Shown: positions 16,839 through 27,900, numbered from the stretch's first letter. The stretch: DNA of 64,000 nucleotides from Rummeliibacillus pycnus_A (GCF_044359855.1 NZ_CP132291.1:1674001-1738000); one strand, 5' to 3'. Notes: generated by a model not told the origin, from the sequence alone. Numbers and translations: made by a program.

Positions 16839-17210
16839 TTATGGGTTAATATTTGTACCAAAACCGATTAAATAGCCATCTAAATCACGAATTGCAAATT
16901 CTCTTAACCTTTCTCCTTCAACAACGCTTTCTTTTGGATAATAGGCAAAAAGAGCTCCATGTAATTTCGCTTCCTTAAATAAACTATCTAATCTTTCTGC
17001 ATTTTCCACATAACTAAAAACATTCCACAAATTCCGATTCGGTTTTACATCTTCAATTTTTTCCGCTTGCACTAACTTTATGGCTAATCCACAATCTTCA
17101 CGAAAAAGAATACCATCATGATCTTCACAGCTTAATACTGTATGATAGAAGAGTTTTGATAATTCAATATCTGAAACAAGTAGTACACTAACGGATGACA
17201 TTAAATGCAT
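16839..17210 (-). CDS. VOC (glyoxalase/bleomycin resistance-like) protein
   Basis: Protein of about 123 residues with a vicinal-oxygen-chelate fold. It opens with VSVLLVSDIELSKLFYHTVL, the usual first beta-alpha unit, and ends with EFAIRDLDGYLIGFG, the typical metal/substrate strand. The substrate is not predictable. The ATG at 17210 is favoured by a GAGGTG eleven bases upstream; the GTG at 17219 is too close to that site. It is monocistronic, with terminators on both sides. Confidence 0.75.
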   Translation of the reverse strand: MHLMSSVSVLLVSDIELSKLFYHTVLSCEDHDGILFREDCGLAIKLVQAEKIEDVKPNRNLWNVFSYVENAERLDSLFKEAKLHGALFAYYPKESVVEGERLREFAIRDLDGYLIGFGTNINP

Positions 17211-17333
17211 TGGAAACACTACACCTCATTATACATAGTTGGCATCATAGTTCTGAATTATCAGAACACTATATCTAGTATAGATTACCATGATTCTGTT
17301 ATTATTTGTACGTTTATTATTTAAATTTCTAAA

Positions 17334-17370
17334 AAAACTCGGAAATCATTCTTCACGATTTCCGAGTTTT
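17334..17370. terminator. Terminator of the suf operon
   Basis: A perfect 14-bp stem AAAACTCGGAAATC / GATTTCCGAGTTTT with a 9-nt loop, flanked by A- and T-runs. It lies 20 bp after the sufB stop on the minus strand. Confidence 0.93.
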
Positions 17371-17390
17371 AGCGAAATGTGGTTCTAAGG

Positions 17391-18788
17391 TTAACCGATA
17401 GAGCCTTCCATTTCAAATTTGATCAATCTGTTCATTTCTACCGCATATTCCATTGGAAGTTCTTTTGTGAATGGTTCGATGAAGCCCATTACAATCATTT
17501 CTGTTGCTTCTTGTTCAGAAACACCGCGGCTCATCAAGTAGAATAATTGTTCTTCAGACACTTTAGAAACTTTTGCTTCGTGTTCAAGAGCAATTTGGTC
17601 ATTCAGCACTTCATTGTATGGAATTGTATCAGAAGTAGATTGGTTATCCATGATTAACGTATCACATTCAATATTTGCACGTGCATTAATTGCTTTTTTA
17701 CCAAATTTCACTTGACCGCGGTATGTTACATTACCACCGTGTTTTGAAATTGATTTAGACACGATTGTTGAAGATGTGTTTGGAGCTAAGTGAATCATTT
17801 TTGCTCCTGTATCTTGGTTTTGACCTCGGCCAGCAATAGCGATTGTTAAAGTCATACCACGTGCACCTTCGCCTTTTAAGATACATGCAGGGTATTTCAT
17901 TGTAAGTTTAGAACCAATATTACCATCAATCCATTCCATTGTAGCACGTTCTTCACATGTAGCACGTTTTGTAACTAAGTTATAAACGTTATTAGCCCAG
18001 TTTTGGATTGTTGTGTAACGGCAAGAAGCATCTTTTTTGATGATGATTTCTACAACAGCACTGTGTAGTGAGCTTGTTGTATAAACTGGTGCAGTACATC
18101 CTTCAACGTAATGTACACTTGCGCCTTCATCAACAATGATCAATGTACGTTCAAATTGACCCATGTTTTCTGAGTTAATACGGAAGTAAGCTTGAAGTGG
18201 AGTTTCAAGTTTCACACCTTTTGGAACATAGATAAATGAACCACCAGACCATACAGCTGAGTTTAATGCTGCAAATTTGTTGTCTTGTGGAGGAATCGAT
18301 TTACCAAAGTATTCTTTGAATAAATCTTCATTTTCACGAAGAGCAGAATCAGTATCTTTAAACACAACACCTTGTGCTTCAAGTTCTTCTTTCATGTTAT
18401 GGTAAACAACTTCTGATTCGTATTGCGCTGAAACACCAGCAAGGTATTTTTGTTCTGCTTCAGGAATACCTAGTTTATCGAATGTTGCTTTGATTTCTTC
18501 TGGTACTTCATCCCAAGATTTTTGAGTTGCTTCAGATGGTTTTACATAGTAAGTAATTTCATCGAAGTTAAGTGCAGTTAAATCGCCACCCCATTGTGGC
18601 ATTGGTTTTGAATAGAAAATGTCCAATGATTTTAGACGGAAATCTAACATCCATTGTGGCTCATTTTTCATTTTAGAAATTTCTTTAACGATTTCAGGAG
18701 TTAGCCCACGTTCTGTACGGAAAATGGATACGTCTTTATCATGGAAGCCGTACTCGTAATCGCCAATTTCAGGCATTTTTTTAGCCAT
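17391..18788 (-). CDS. sufB: Fe-S assembly scaffold SufB
   Basis: Scaffold subunit of the SUF system, 465 residues, on which Fe-S clusters are built with SufC and SufD. The beta-helix core domain fills about 150-430; SIGNATURE stretches such as GARGMTLTIAIAGRGQ (about 307-322) and the C-terminal SRGVSEQEATEMIVMGF are family-typical. Cys residues in the core (for example in VEGCTAP and KYPAC) include likely cluster or sulfur-transfer sites. The ATG follows GGAGGAG. It is the last gene of sufC-D-S-U-B. Confidence 0.96.
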   Translation of the reverse strand: MAKKMPEIGDYEYGFHDKDVSIFRTERGLTPEIVKEISKMKNEPQWMLDFRLKSLDIFYSKPMPQWGGDLTALNFDEITYYVKPSEATQKSWDEVPEEIKATFDKLGIPEAEQKYLAGVSAQYESEVVYHNMKEELEAQGVVFKDTDSALRENEDLFKEYFGKSIPPQDNKFAALNSAVWSGGSFIYVPKGVKLETPLQAYFRINSENMGQFERTLIIVDEGASVHYVEGCTAPVYTTSSLHSAVVEIIIKKDASCRYTTIQNWANNVYNLVTKRATCEERATMEWIDGNIGSKLTMKYPACILKGEGARGMTLTIAIAGRGQNQDTGAKMIHLAPNTSSTIVSKSISKHGGNVTYRGQVKFGKKAINARANIECDTLIMDNQSTSDTIPYNEVLNDQIALEHEAKVSKVSEEQLFYLMSRGVSEQEATEMIVMGFIEPFTKELPMEYAVEMNRLIKFEMEGSIG

Positions 18789-18820
18789 TTTTTCTCCTCC
18801 GTTCTAGAGTGTTTAATCTA

Positions 18821-19258
18821 TTATAAGTTCGATTCTTTAATACCTTTTTCCATTGCTTTCCAAGAAAGTGTTGCACATTTAATACGTGCAGGGAATTGAG
18901 AAACACCTGAAAGTGCTTCTACATCTCCAAGGTCTAGTGAATCATCATGTTCGTGACCCAGCATCATTTCTGAGAAGACATGTGCTAATTCAACAGCTTC
19001 TTTTGTTGTTTTACCTTTAATCTCTTGTGTCATCATAGAAGCAGAAGACATGGAGATTGAGCAGCCTTCACCTTCAAATTTTGCATCTACCACAACACCA
19101 TCTTCTACCTGTAATGACAAGTGTATGCGGTCCCCACACGTAGGGTTATTCATATCGATTGAAACATTAGAATCATCAATAACACCTTTGTTACGTGGTT
19201 TTTTATAATGATCCATAATGACAGAGCGATATAGTTGATCTAGTTTATTCATTGACAT
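18821..19258 (-). CDS. sufU: Zinc-dependent sulfurtransferase SufU
   Basis: SufU of 145 residues accepts persulfide sulfur from SufS and passes it to the SufBCD scaffold. The zinc ligands C41, D43, C66 and C128 are all present (TCGD, GEGCS, IKCAT). The ATG at 19258 follows GGAG at ten bases and overlaps the end of sufS by 14 bp, showing translational coupling. The frame is open further upstream inside sufS but that part is not SufU-like. Confidence 0.95.
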   Translation of the reverse strand: MSMNKLDQLYRSVIMDHYKKPRNKGVIDDSNVSIDMNNPTCGDRIHLSLQVEDGVVVDAKFEGEGCSISMSSASMMTQEIKGKTTKEAVELAHVFSEMMLGHEHDDSLDLGDVEALSGVSQFPARIKCATLSWKAMEKGIKESNL

Positions 19259-20477
19259 TAGCAAAATACTCCTTCGCAGTGCGCAACCCTTCAACAAGTC
19301 GATCAATATCAGCTTCAGTATTATATACGTAGAAGCTAGCACGAGCTGTCGCTGTACATTCAAGCCATTTCATCAATGGTTGAGCACAATGGTGTCCTGC
19401 ACGAACAGCAATACCTTCCATATCCAGTATTGTTGCAACATCATGAGGATGAACGCCATCTATATTAAATGTCACAAGTCCAGAGCGTTTCGTTGGATCA
19501 TGTGGACCATAGATAGATACTCCATCTATTGCGCTTAATTTCTCAATCGCGTAACGAGATAAATTATGCTCATGTTCGATGATATTGTCCATACCAATTT
19601 CTTCTAAGAAATCAATAGCTGCGCCTAAACCAATTGCTCCAGCAATATTAGGTGTGCCACCTTCAAATTTATAAGGAAGGTCAGCCCATGTTGATTCATA
19701 TAAGCCGACAATACTGATCATTTCACCACCAAAATCAAGTGGTTCCATATTTTCTAGGTGCTCTTTTTTACCATATAATACACCAATACCAGTTGGTCCA
19801 CACATTTTATGTCCAGAGAAAGCTAAGAAGTCACAATCTAAATCTTGAACATCTGTTTTAAAATGTGGTACACCTTGCGCTCCATCAACTACTATAACTG
19901 CACCATGTGCATGTGCAACAGCAGCAATTTCTTTAATTGGATTTACAGTTCCAAGAACGTTAGAAGCAAATGCAATTGAAACAATTTTTGTTTTATCTGT
20001 AATTGCTTCTTTTACTTTGTCCATCGATAATGTGCCATCTGGATTCATATCAATATATTTAAGTGTTGCATTTTTTTCCTTCGCTAATTGTTGCCATGGA
20101 ATTAAGTTAGAGTGATGTTCCATGTAAGTGATGACGATTTCGTCGCCTTCGCCTACATTTGCACGACCGAAACTTGCAGCAACCATATTTAAACTATCAG
20201 TAGTACCTCTAGTAAAAATAATTTCTTCAGTTGACTTAGCATTGATAAATTTACGAACTTTTTCACGTGCTCCTTCATAAGAATCTGTTGCACGGTTTCC
20301 TAATGTATGCACACCACGGTGAACATTAGAGTTTTCATTTTCATAGTAATGTTTAATAGCTTCTATAACTTGTATAGGCTTTTGCGTTGTAGCGGCACTA
20401 TCAAGATACACTAGTGGATGACCATTTATTTCTTGATCTAAAATTGGGAAATAGCTTCTAATATCTGTTTTTATCAT
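19245..20477 (-). CDS. sufS: Cysteine desulfurase SufS
   Basis: PLP-dependent group II cysteine desulfurase, 410 residues, supplying sulfur for Fe-S assembly. The PLP lysine is K224 in AFSGHKMCGPTG, and the catalytic Cys is C364 in RAGHHCAQP. Its ATG overlaps the sufD stop codon by one base, and its 3' end overlaps sufU, fixing it in the middle of the operon. Confidence 0.96.
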   Translation of the reverse strand: MIKTDIRSYFPILDQEINGHPLVYLDSAATTQKPIQVIEAIKHYYENENSNVHRGVHTLGNRATDSYEGAREKVRKFINAKSTEEIIFTRGTTDSLNMVAASFGRANVGEGDEIVITYMEHHSNLIPWQQLAKEKNATLKYIDMNPDGTLSMDKVKEAITDKTKIVSIAFASNVLGTVNPIKEIAAVAHAHGAVIVVDGAQGVPHFKTDVQDLDCDFLAFSGHKMCGPTGIGVLYGKKEHLENMEPLDFGGEMISIVGLYESTWADLPYKFEGGTPNIAGAIGLGAAIDFLEEIGMDNIIEHEHNLSRYAIEKLSAIDGVSIYGPHDPTKRSGLVTFNIDGVHPHDVATILDMEGIAVRAGHHCAQPLMKWLECTATARASFYVYNTEADIDRLVEGLRTAKEYFANVNE

Positions 20478-21784
20478 TAGCGAACTTTCCTTTCAATGAC
20501 CTCCGTCAGTTGTTTTCTAACACCTTCGATAGGTAATTTAGTAACAACTGGTGCAAGGAATCCATGGATTACTAAACGTTCTGCCTCTGCTTTAGAAATA
20601 CCGCGACTCATTAAATAATACAATTGAACTGAATCAACGCGTCCTACTGAAGCAGCATGTCCTGCTGTTACATCATCTTCATCAATTAATAGAATTGGGT
20701 TAGCATCACCACGAGCATCTTTGCTTAACATAAGTACACGTGATTCTTGTTCAGCATCAGCTTTTGTAGCACCATGTTCAATTTTACCAATACCATTGAA
20801 AATAGCACGAGAGGAATCTTTCATAACAGCATGAGTTAGAATATAGCCGTTTGAAGCTTTACCCCAGTGTCTAACTTCAGTTGTGAAGTTTTGACTTTGT
20901 TCTCCACGACCTACCACTACAGATTTTGCATCTGCATAAGAGCCATCGCCTTTTAAGTATGTGATATTTTCTGAAATTGTATCGCTATCATTCATCAAAC
21001 CAAGAGCCCACTCAACTTTTGCATCTCGGTGTAAAATACCACGGCGATTTACATAAGTAGTGAAACCTTTTGCAAGAACATCAACAGCTCCAAATGTGAC
21101 TTGAGCATTATCATTAGCGATTACTTCTGCAATAATATTAGCTTGTCCTTTTGCTTCTTCAACAGTAGAAAGATAGTTTTCTACGTATGTGACTGAACTG
21201 TTTGCATCTGCAACAACTAATACGTGATTGTATAATGAAGCATCTGCATTGTCATGTAGGAAGACAGCTTGAATTGGTTCTTCTACAATAACGTTTTTAG
21301 GAATGTATACAAACACACCGCCATTTACTAATGCTGCATGTAAAGCTGTTAGTTTATGTTGGTCTACTTTTACGCCCTCAGTCATAAAATATTTTTGAAC
21401 TAGTTCGCTATGTTCGCGTGCTGCAGTTAAAATATCAGTCATGATGACACCTTGTGAAGCTAATTCTTCAGAAAGTTGTAAAAAAGCTGGTGTGTTGTTG
21501 TGTTGAATATAAACATTTTGTTGACCTTCAGTATTGACAATTGCTTTTACTTCTACCGGAAGTTCTTCTAAAGAAGCGAAAGTTGTACTTTCAACTGAGT
21601 GTGTAGGAAATTCTGTGAAATTCCATTTATCAACATTTGTTTTATCTGGTTTTACCATTGGTAGCGTTTCTACGTCCGCTAATGCACGTTCACGAAGCTC
21701 AGTCAACCAGCTAGGTTCATTGTTAGCTTCAGAGAAAGAGCGTACATCCTGAGCGGTTACTGATAATTTTGTTTCAACCGTCAT
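20477..21784 (-). CDS. sufD: Fe-S assembly protein SufD
   Basis: SufD of 435 residues, a SufB paralogue that forms the SufBCD complex. The shared C-terminal signature SRGISKAEAERLVIHGFLAP and the core HGATKADAEQESRVLMLSKDARGDANPIL-type region with a conserved His (DDVTAGHAAS) are present. The ATG at 21784 follows AAGGAGG. It is 18 bp downstream of sufC. Confidence 0.95.
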   Translation of the reverse strand: MTVETKLSVTAQDVRSFSEANNEPSWLTELRERALADVETLPMVKPDKTNVDKWNFTEFPTHSVESTTFASLEELPVEVKAIVNTEGQQNVYIQHNNTPAFLQLSEELASQGVIMTDILTAAREHSELVQKYFMTEGVKVDQHKLTALHAALVNGGVFVYIPKNVIVEEPIQAVFLHDNADASLYNHVLVVADANSSVTYVENYLSTVEEAKGQANIIAEVIANDNAQVTFGAVDVLAKGFTTYVNRRGILHRDAKVEWALGLMNDSDTISENITYLKGDGSYADAKSVVVGRGEQSQNFTTEVRHWGKASNGYILTHAVMKDSSRAIFNGIGKIEHGATKADAEQESRVLMLSKDARGDANPILLIDEDDVTAGHAASVGRVDSVQLYYLMSRGISKAEAERLVIHGFLAPVVTKLPIEGVRKQLTEVIERKVR

Positions 21785-21802
21785 GTTTGCTCGTCCTCCT
21801 TA

Positions 21803-22585
21803 TTATGCTTCTTGTCCTGTTGTTTCTTCGTCTTCGATACCTAATTCTTTTTTAATCCAATCGTAGCCTTCAGCTTCAAGTTTTTCTGCCAATTCGGCAC
21901 CACCAGAACGAACGACTTTACCTTGCATCATGATATGAATATGATCCGGAGTGATATAGTTTAGTAAACGTTGATAGTGAGTGATCATTAGGCAACCAAA
22001 GCCTTCACCACGCATAGCATTGATCCCTTTTGATACGACTTTAAGTGCATCGATATCAAGACCAGAGTCAATTTCATCTAAAATCGCAAATTTAGGTTTT
22101 AGCATCATTAATTGAAGTATTTCGTTACGTTTCTTTTCCCCACCAGAAAATCCTTCGTTTAAGTAACGTTGACCCATTTCTTCTGGCATTTCTAAGAATT
22201 CCATTTTTTGGTCCAATTCACGAATGAATTTCATAAGAGAAACTTCGTTACCTTCGCCGCGACGAGCATTAATAGCTGAACGTAAGAAATCTGCATTTGT
22301 AACACCAGTAATTTCTGATGGATATTGCATAGCTAGGAATAATCCCGCTTTAGCACGTTCATCTACTTCCATTTCAAGCACATCTTCACCATCTAAAGTG
22401 ATAGAACCTGAAGTAACTTCATATTTTGGGTGACCCATGATAGCTGAAGCTAAAGTAGATTTACCAGTACCATTTGGTCCCATGATTGCATGTATTTCGT
22501 TTGTATTGAGTGATAAGTTAACACCCTTTAAAATCTCTTTTCCGTCGATAGCGACGTGAAGATCTTTAATGACTAATGTTGACAT
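21803..22585 (-). CDS. sufC: Fe-S assembly ATPase SufC
   Basis: ABC-type ATPase of 260 residues that drives SufBCD scaffold changes. The Walker A GPNGTGKST (about 33-41), signature motif FSGGEKKRNEIL (about 143-154) and Walker B AILDEIDSGLD are intact; it has no membrane domain. The ATG at 22585 follows GGAGG; the in-frame ATG eight codons upstream lacks such a site. It is the first gene of the operon. Confidence 0.96.
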   Translation of the reverse strand: MSTLVIKDLHVAIDGKEILKGVNLSLNTNEIHAIMGPNGTGKSTLASAIMGHPKYEVTSGSITLDGEDVLEMEVDERAKAGLFLAMQYPSEITGVTNADFLRSAINARRGEGNEVSLMKFIRELDQKMEFLEMPEEMGQRYLNEGFSGGEKKRNEILQLMMLKPKFAILDEIDSGLDIDALKVVSKGINAMRGEGFGCLMITHYQRLLNYITPDHIHIMMQGKVVRSGGAELAEKLEAEGYDWIKKELGIEDEETTGQEA

Positions 22586-22999
22586 TCTATTACCTCCATT
22601 TAATTTCAATGAAATGAATGCTTACCCATTTCTAATTTAATATCATTCTAATTTTAGCTTAAAAAAAAGTCCTTTGCAAATCATTTGAAAATGTTTCTCA
22701 ATTTAATCTTAGAATGTTGGTATATATCTATTCTGAAACCTATTATACTCGCTATTTCCAGTGTTTATTGAAAATAGATTGATTTTCAATAATAGACTCG
22801 TAATTGAGAATAGATTTCACTACGGCTGACGTAATAACTTAATTTCTTTGTAAATCAGCGTATCTTTATTATCAATACGATGCAATATTCTTATTTAGTT
22901 TTTAGACAAATGGATCGCTAAAACATCAAAATAATACCTTTTATTTCAGACCGTAAGACAAATTCGAGGGATTTTAAGTTTACCTACAAAAGACCGTTA
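22586..22999. other. Intergenic region upstream of sufC
   Basis: AT-rich, non-coding on both strands. It should carry the suf promoter, but no clear -35/-10 pair or known operator is recognised. Confidence 0.5.
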
Positions 23000-23122
23000 A
23001 TTTCCACTGCGGGCGGACGCTTTCCGCGGGCGGGGCCGAGCCGCTTCCCTCGCGTTGCTCAGTCCAGGGTCTCGACTGTCCCGCTTTTCCCGCTGGAGTC
23101 GCCACCCTCCGTTCCAATCAAC
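23000..23122. repeat. GC-rich palindromic repeat (family b), copy 1
   Basis: A GC-rich island in AT-rich sequence. It shares GCTTTCCGCGGGCG, GGTCTCGACTGTCCCGC, CCCGCTGGAGTCGCC and the edge TTCCAATCAACT with 41599-41725, and less closely with 45574-45691. It can fold as a long interrupted hairpin. No coding potential. Confidence 0.75.
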
Positions 23123-23191
23123 TGGATACTCAAATGAACAATATATTATACTAAAACTATAAAATCAACTATACTTTCGAGGTGATGAACC

Positions 23192-23295
23192 ATGATGACG
23201 AAAAATCAAATCAATAAACGTATACTAACGCTAATCAATTACTAGCGTCAGACTATTTAGTGCGTAAACTGAATGCGCCAATTGATTACAAGTGA
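23192..23295 (+). pseudogene. Relic of transposase N-terminus (IS1182-like)
   Basis: GAGGTGATGAACC precedes an ATG whose frame stops after 17 codons; the next frame continues as NQLLASDYLVRKLNAPIDYK. Restoring one lost base gives TLDQLLASDYLVRKLNAPID, which resembles the TLDQLVP.DHLVRK opening of IS1182-family transposases from memory. A second relic with TLDQLVPQ lies at 41803. Both lie 70-80 bp after a family-b repeat. The match is by eye only. Confidence 0.5.
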
Positions 23296-23393
23296 TATTA
23301 AACATTAAGTTTGGCTCTTTGTGTAAAATTTGCTAGCACAAATTCAACTATCTATCTATCCATACATATTTATAGCGCCTTGCAAAAGAAAAA

Positions 23394-23462
23394 AGCTATC
23401 TCCAATCTATTTAAAAATGTCCTTATAAAAGGATGCATTTTAAACAGGAGATAGCTTTTCTT
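23394..23462 (-). terminator. Long hairpin terminator after gltB
   Basis: AGCTATCTCC (23394-23403) pairs with GGAGATAGCT (23447-23456), enclosing a second imperfect stem around TCCTTATAAAAGGA. On the minus strand the hairpin is followed by a U-rich tract (complement of 23386-23393). Confidence 0.85.
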
Positions 23463-23474
23463 CCTATTAATATA

Positions 23475-24956
23475 CTATTGAGCTATTTCTTTTGTAAGAA
23501 GATAAGCGTTCACGCTTTCAGCTACATTTCTACCTTCGTTAATAGCCCATACAATTAAACTTTGACCACGTCTTGCGTCACCTGCTGCAAAAACACCTTC
23601 TACATTTGTTGAATATGTTTTTCCATTGGCTTTAATTTTATTATTTGTGACTTGGACTCCAAATTGTTCTGCAACTCCATGCTCTGTACCTTCAAAACCA
23701 ATTGCGACAAAGACATAATCTGCTGGCCAAACTTTTTCAGTACCTGGTAGTTCATTAAAGTATACATAGCCTTCATCGCTAATGATTTTTTCCATTTGAA
23801 TTGTGTGCAATTCTTTCACTTTCCCATAGCTATCTGCAACGATTTTCTTCGTTTGAATGCAATATTCACGCGGATCACGACCATATTTTGCATCAGCTTC
23901 TGCATAAGCATAATCCAATTTATAAACGTGTGGATTTGATGGCCAAGGGTTATCTGAATCACGATTTTCAGGTAACTGTGGATGCTTACCAAATTGGAAG
24001 ACAGTTTTACAGTTTTGACGAATAGCCGTTGCTACGCAGTCAGCACCTGTATCACCGCCACCAATAACAATGACATTCTTGCCTTTCATATCTAAGAATT
24101 GACCATCTTCAAAATTAGAATCAAGTAAACTTTTAGTTGTAGACGTTAAATAATCCATTGCAAGAACAACACCTTCTGATTCACTTCCTTCCATATGAAG
24201 GTGGCGTTGTTTTGTTGCTCCTGTGCAAAGAATGACTGCATCAAATTGAGACTTCAATTCATCCGCTGTTACGTCTTTACCGATTTCTGTATTTAAGATA
24301 AAGTGAATACCTTCATCTGATAGTAATTGTACACGTCTTGCTACAACTTCTTTTTCTAATTTCATATTCGGAATTCCATAAGTGAGTAGACCACCAGCGC
24401 GATCTGACCTTTCGTATACTGTTACGGAATGTCCTTGCCGATTAAGTTGGTCTGCTGCTGCTAAACCTGCAGGACCAGAACCAACCACAGCTACTTTTTT
24501 TCCTGTTCGATGTGCGGGAATACGAGGTGTAACCCAGCCATTTTCAAATCCTTTATCAATAATTGCACGCTCAATACTTTTAATTGCAACTGCAGGATCT
24601 GAAATAGCTAATGTACAGGAGCCTTCACAAGGTGCAGGGCAAACTCTTCCAGTAAACTCCGGGAAGTTATTTGTTAAAAGAAGACGATCAAGAGCTTCTT
24701 TCCATTTACCATGGTAGACTAAATCATTCCATTCAGGAATTACATTGTGAATAGGGCAGCCAGCAGCAGAGCCTCGAATCTCCATTCCCATATGGCAAAA
24801 CGGTGTACCACAATCCATACAACGAGCACCTTGGATTTGAAGAGCTTCATCTGTCAAACGTGAAGCATATTCTTTCCAATTTTTTATACGCTCTAGTGGT
24901 GGCTGTTCTTTCCCTTTTTCTCGACTGTATTCCATAAATCCAGTAGGTTTCCCCAT
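23475..24956 (-). CDS. gltB: Glutamate synthase small subunit
   Basis: NADPH-oxidising beta subunit of glutamate synthase, 493 residues, called GltD in enterobacteria. The N-terminal Fe-S domain has cysteines in ARCMDCGTPFC, CPIHN and CPAPCEGSC. The FAD site VAVVGSGPAGLAAA is near 150-163 and the NADPH site VIVIGGGDTGADC near 290-302. It transfers electrons from NADPH to the large subunit. It lies 15 bp downstream of gltA on the same strand. Confidence 0.95.
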   Translation of the reverse strand: MGKPTGFMEYSREKGKEQPPLERIKNWKEYASRLTDEALQIQGARCMDCGTPFCHMGMEIRGSAAGCPIHNVIPEWNDLVYHGKWKEALDRLLLTNNFPEFTGRVCPAPCEGSCTLAISDPAVAIKSIERAIIDKGFENGWVTPRIPAHRTGKKVAVVGSGPAGLAAADQLNRQGHSVTVYERSDRAGGLLTYGIPNMKLEKEVVARRVQLLSDEGIHFILNTEIGKDVTADELKSQFDAVILCTGATKQRHLHMEGSESEGVVLAMDYLTSTTKSLLDSNFEDGQFLDMKGKNVIVIGGGDTGADCVATAIRQNCKTVFQFGKHPQLPENRDSDNPWPSNPHVYKLDYAYAEADAKYGRDPREYCIQTKKIVADSYGKVKELHTIQMEKIISDEGYVYFNELPGTEKVWPADYVFVAIGFEGTEHGVAEQFGVQVTNNKIKANGKTYSTNVEGVFAAGDARRGQSLIVWAINEGRNVAESVNAYLLTKEIAQ

Positions 24957-24971
24957 CTAGAACCCCTCCTT

Positions 24972-27900
24972 TTACTTATTGGAAAGCACTAAATCCTTTT
25001 TAGGTGAATTTGCTAAAAATGCTTTCATCGTTGCTTGGTCTTCTGATAATCCTTGTGCTTCATACTCGCTAATACGGTCTAACATTTTTTTATAATCTGT
25101 AGGAACTACTTTAATAAAGCGACCTACATATTGTGACCAGCTATTTAAAATTTGTTTCGCTTTTGTACTTTCTGTGTAGTGAACATGTTGTTCTAGGAGT
25201 TGGTGAAGAATTGCCTCATCCTCTTTAGAATGAACACCTTCGAAACCAATCATTTCTGTGTTACATTTTGCTTTAAATTCTTGAAGATTTTCTGGTAATA
25301 CATAAGCAATACCACCGGACATACCAGCTCCAAAGTTTTTACCTACATCACCTAAGATAACAACACGACCACCTGTCATATATTCACAGCCATGATCTCC
25401 GATACCTTCAACTACTACATTTGCACCACTATTACGAACTGCAAAACGTTCTCCGGCACGACCATTAATATAAGCTTCACCACTTGTTGCACCATATAAG
25501 CATACATTCCCAGCAATAACATTTGTTTCTGCTTTTCCACGTAATGGTGAGCTAACAACGACTTTACCGCCCGATAAACCTTTTCCAAAGTAATCATTTG
25601 CATCTCCGTCAACATGCATTAACATTCCCCTTGGGATAAATGCTCCAAAACTTTGACCAGCAGAACCTGTAAAGTTCAATGTAATGGTATCGTCTGCAAG
25701 TCCTCTCGCACCATAACGTTTTGAAATTTCACTACCAACAATTGTTCCGACAACTCGGTCCGTATTTTTTATTGGATAATGCAATGAAATTGATTTTTCT
25801 TCGATAATCGATTCTTCGACTTTACCTAAGATTTCACGTAAATCTAGAGATTCGTCAATTTTATGATTTTGTTGCACTTGTTTTGTTCTTGGTCCTTCCA
25901 CTTGATGTAGGATTGCTGCTAAATCTAATTGACCTGCCTTCCAATGATTTTTTGCACGATCACTTATTTCTAAGACATCTGTACGTCCAACCATTTCTTC
26001 AAAAGTTCTAAAACCAAGCATTGCCATATATTCTCTTACTTCTTCCGCTACAAACATCATAAAGTTCACGACATGGTCTGCTGTACCCATGAATTTTTTA
26101 CGTAGTTCAGGGTTTTGTGTAGCAATACCTACTGGGCATGTATCTAAATGACAAGCACGCATCATAACACATCCAAGTACGATTAACGGAGCAGTTGCAA
26201 AGCCAAATTCTTCTGCTCCAAATAGCGCTGCCATGACAACATCTTTCCCTGTCATTAATTTGCCATCTGTTTCAAGTGTTACACGGTCGCGAAGTCCATT
26301 TAACATTAGCGTTTGGTGCGCTTCTGATAATCCTAATTCCCATGGTAGGCCTGTATGCTTAATACTTGTTTTTGGTGATGCTCCTGTACCACCATCATAA
26401 CCACTAATAACAATCACATCTGCTGCACCCTTTGCTACACCTGCAGCAATTGTACCTACACCCGATTTTGCTACAAGTTTTACACTGATTCGAGCATCGC
26501 GATTTGCATTTTTTAAATCATGAATCAATTCAGCCATGTCTTCAATTGAGTAAATATCATGATGTGGTGGTGGTGAAATTAGACCAACACCCGTTGTTGA
26601 ACCACGAACATCTGCTACCCAAGGATAAACCTTATTCCCTGGAAGTTGGCCACCTTCACCCGGTTTTGCTCCTTGTGCCATTTTAATTTGTAACTCATCT
26701 GCATTGACTAAATAGTGGCTATTCACACCAAATCGACCAGAAGCAATTTGCTTAATTGAGCTTCTACGATTATCGCCATTTTCATCTAGTACATAGCGAT
26801 TTGGATGTTCTCCACCTTCACCGCTATTACTTTTACCACCAATTCGATTCATTGCAATTGCTAGTGTTTCATGAGCTTCTTGACTAATCGAACCGTAAGA
26901 CATAGCCCCTGTTTTAAATCGCTTTACGATTGTTTCAGCTGGTTCTACTTCTTCTATAGGAATTTTATATTCAGACTTTTTAAAGGTTAATAGATTTCTT
27001 AAGAAACCGATTTGTTCTTCGTTAGCCATCTCAGAGAACTGATGGAATAACCCAAGTTCACCTTTACGAGTAGCTTGTTGCAATGTATGGATTGTTTTTG
27101 GATTGAATGCATGATGTTCTCCTGAGCTTCTCCATTGGAAATCACTACCTGCTGGTAATACACGATCAATCGATTTAACCGCTTCCCTATGTTTCTTCAA
27201 AGCTTCTGTAGCAATCGTTGGTAAATCAATACCCCCTAGTTTTGATACAGTTCCTGTAAAATATTTTTCAATCACTTCTTTACTAATACCGACTGCTTCA
27301 AAGATTTGAGCACCACGGTAACTTTGTACTGTTGAAATCCCCATTTTGGACATTACTTTTACAACGCCTTCTGAAGTTGCTTTTACATAACGTTTAACAG
27401 CTTCTTCATAGCTATAATTGATATGGCCGTCCTCAATGGCTTTTGCCAATGTAGCATACGCTAAATAAGGATAAATGGCATCAACGCCATAACCGATTAA
27501 CGCTGCAAAGTGATGTACTTCTCTTGTTTCACCAGTTTCAACAATGATACTTACTTTTGTACGTTGACCTGTTTTCACAAGATATTGGTGTACACTACTT
27601 GCTGCAAGTAAAACAGGAATTGTTGGTGTATCTGCACTTAACAATCTGTCAGACAAAACAAGTAATTGAACTCCTTTTTCAATGGCTTGATCTGCTTCAT
27701 TTGCTATTCGGACTAAGTCACTTTCCAAATCTTCTGACATTGAAATGTCGATGACAGTCATATTAAATTGATCCTGTGTTTTTAATTCTTGGAATTGACT
27801 ATTCGTCAACACAGGTGTTTCTAAAAAGATTCGATGACTATTTTCTGCGCTTGGATAAAGTAAATCGCCTTCTGCACCAAGGAGAGTCATCGTCGAAGTC

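Noticed and set aside
24382..24717. Plus-strand frame of 111 codons inside gltB
   Set aside because: Antisense to a strongly matched gene; typical shadow frame.
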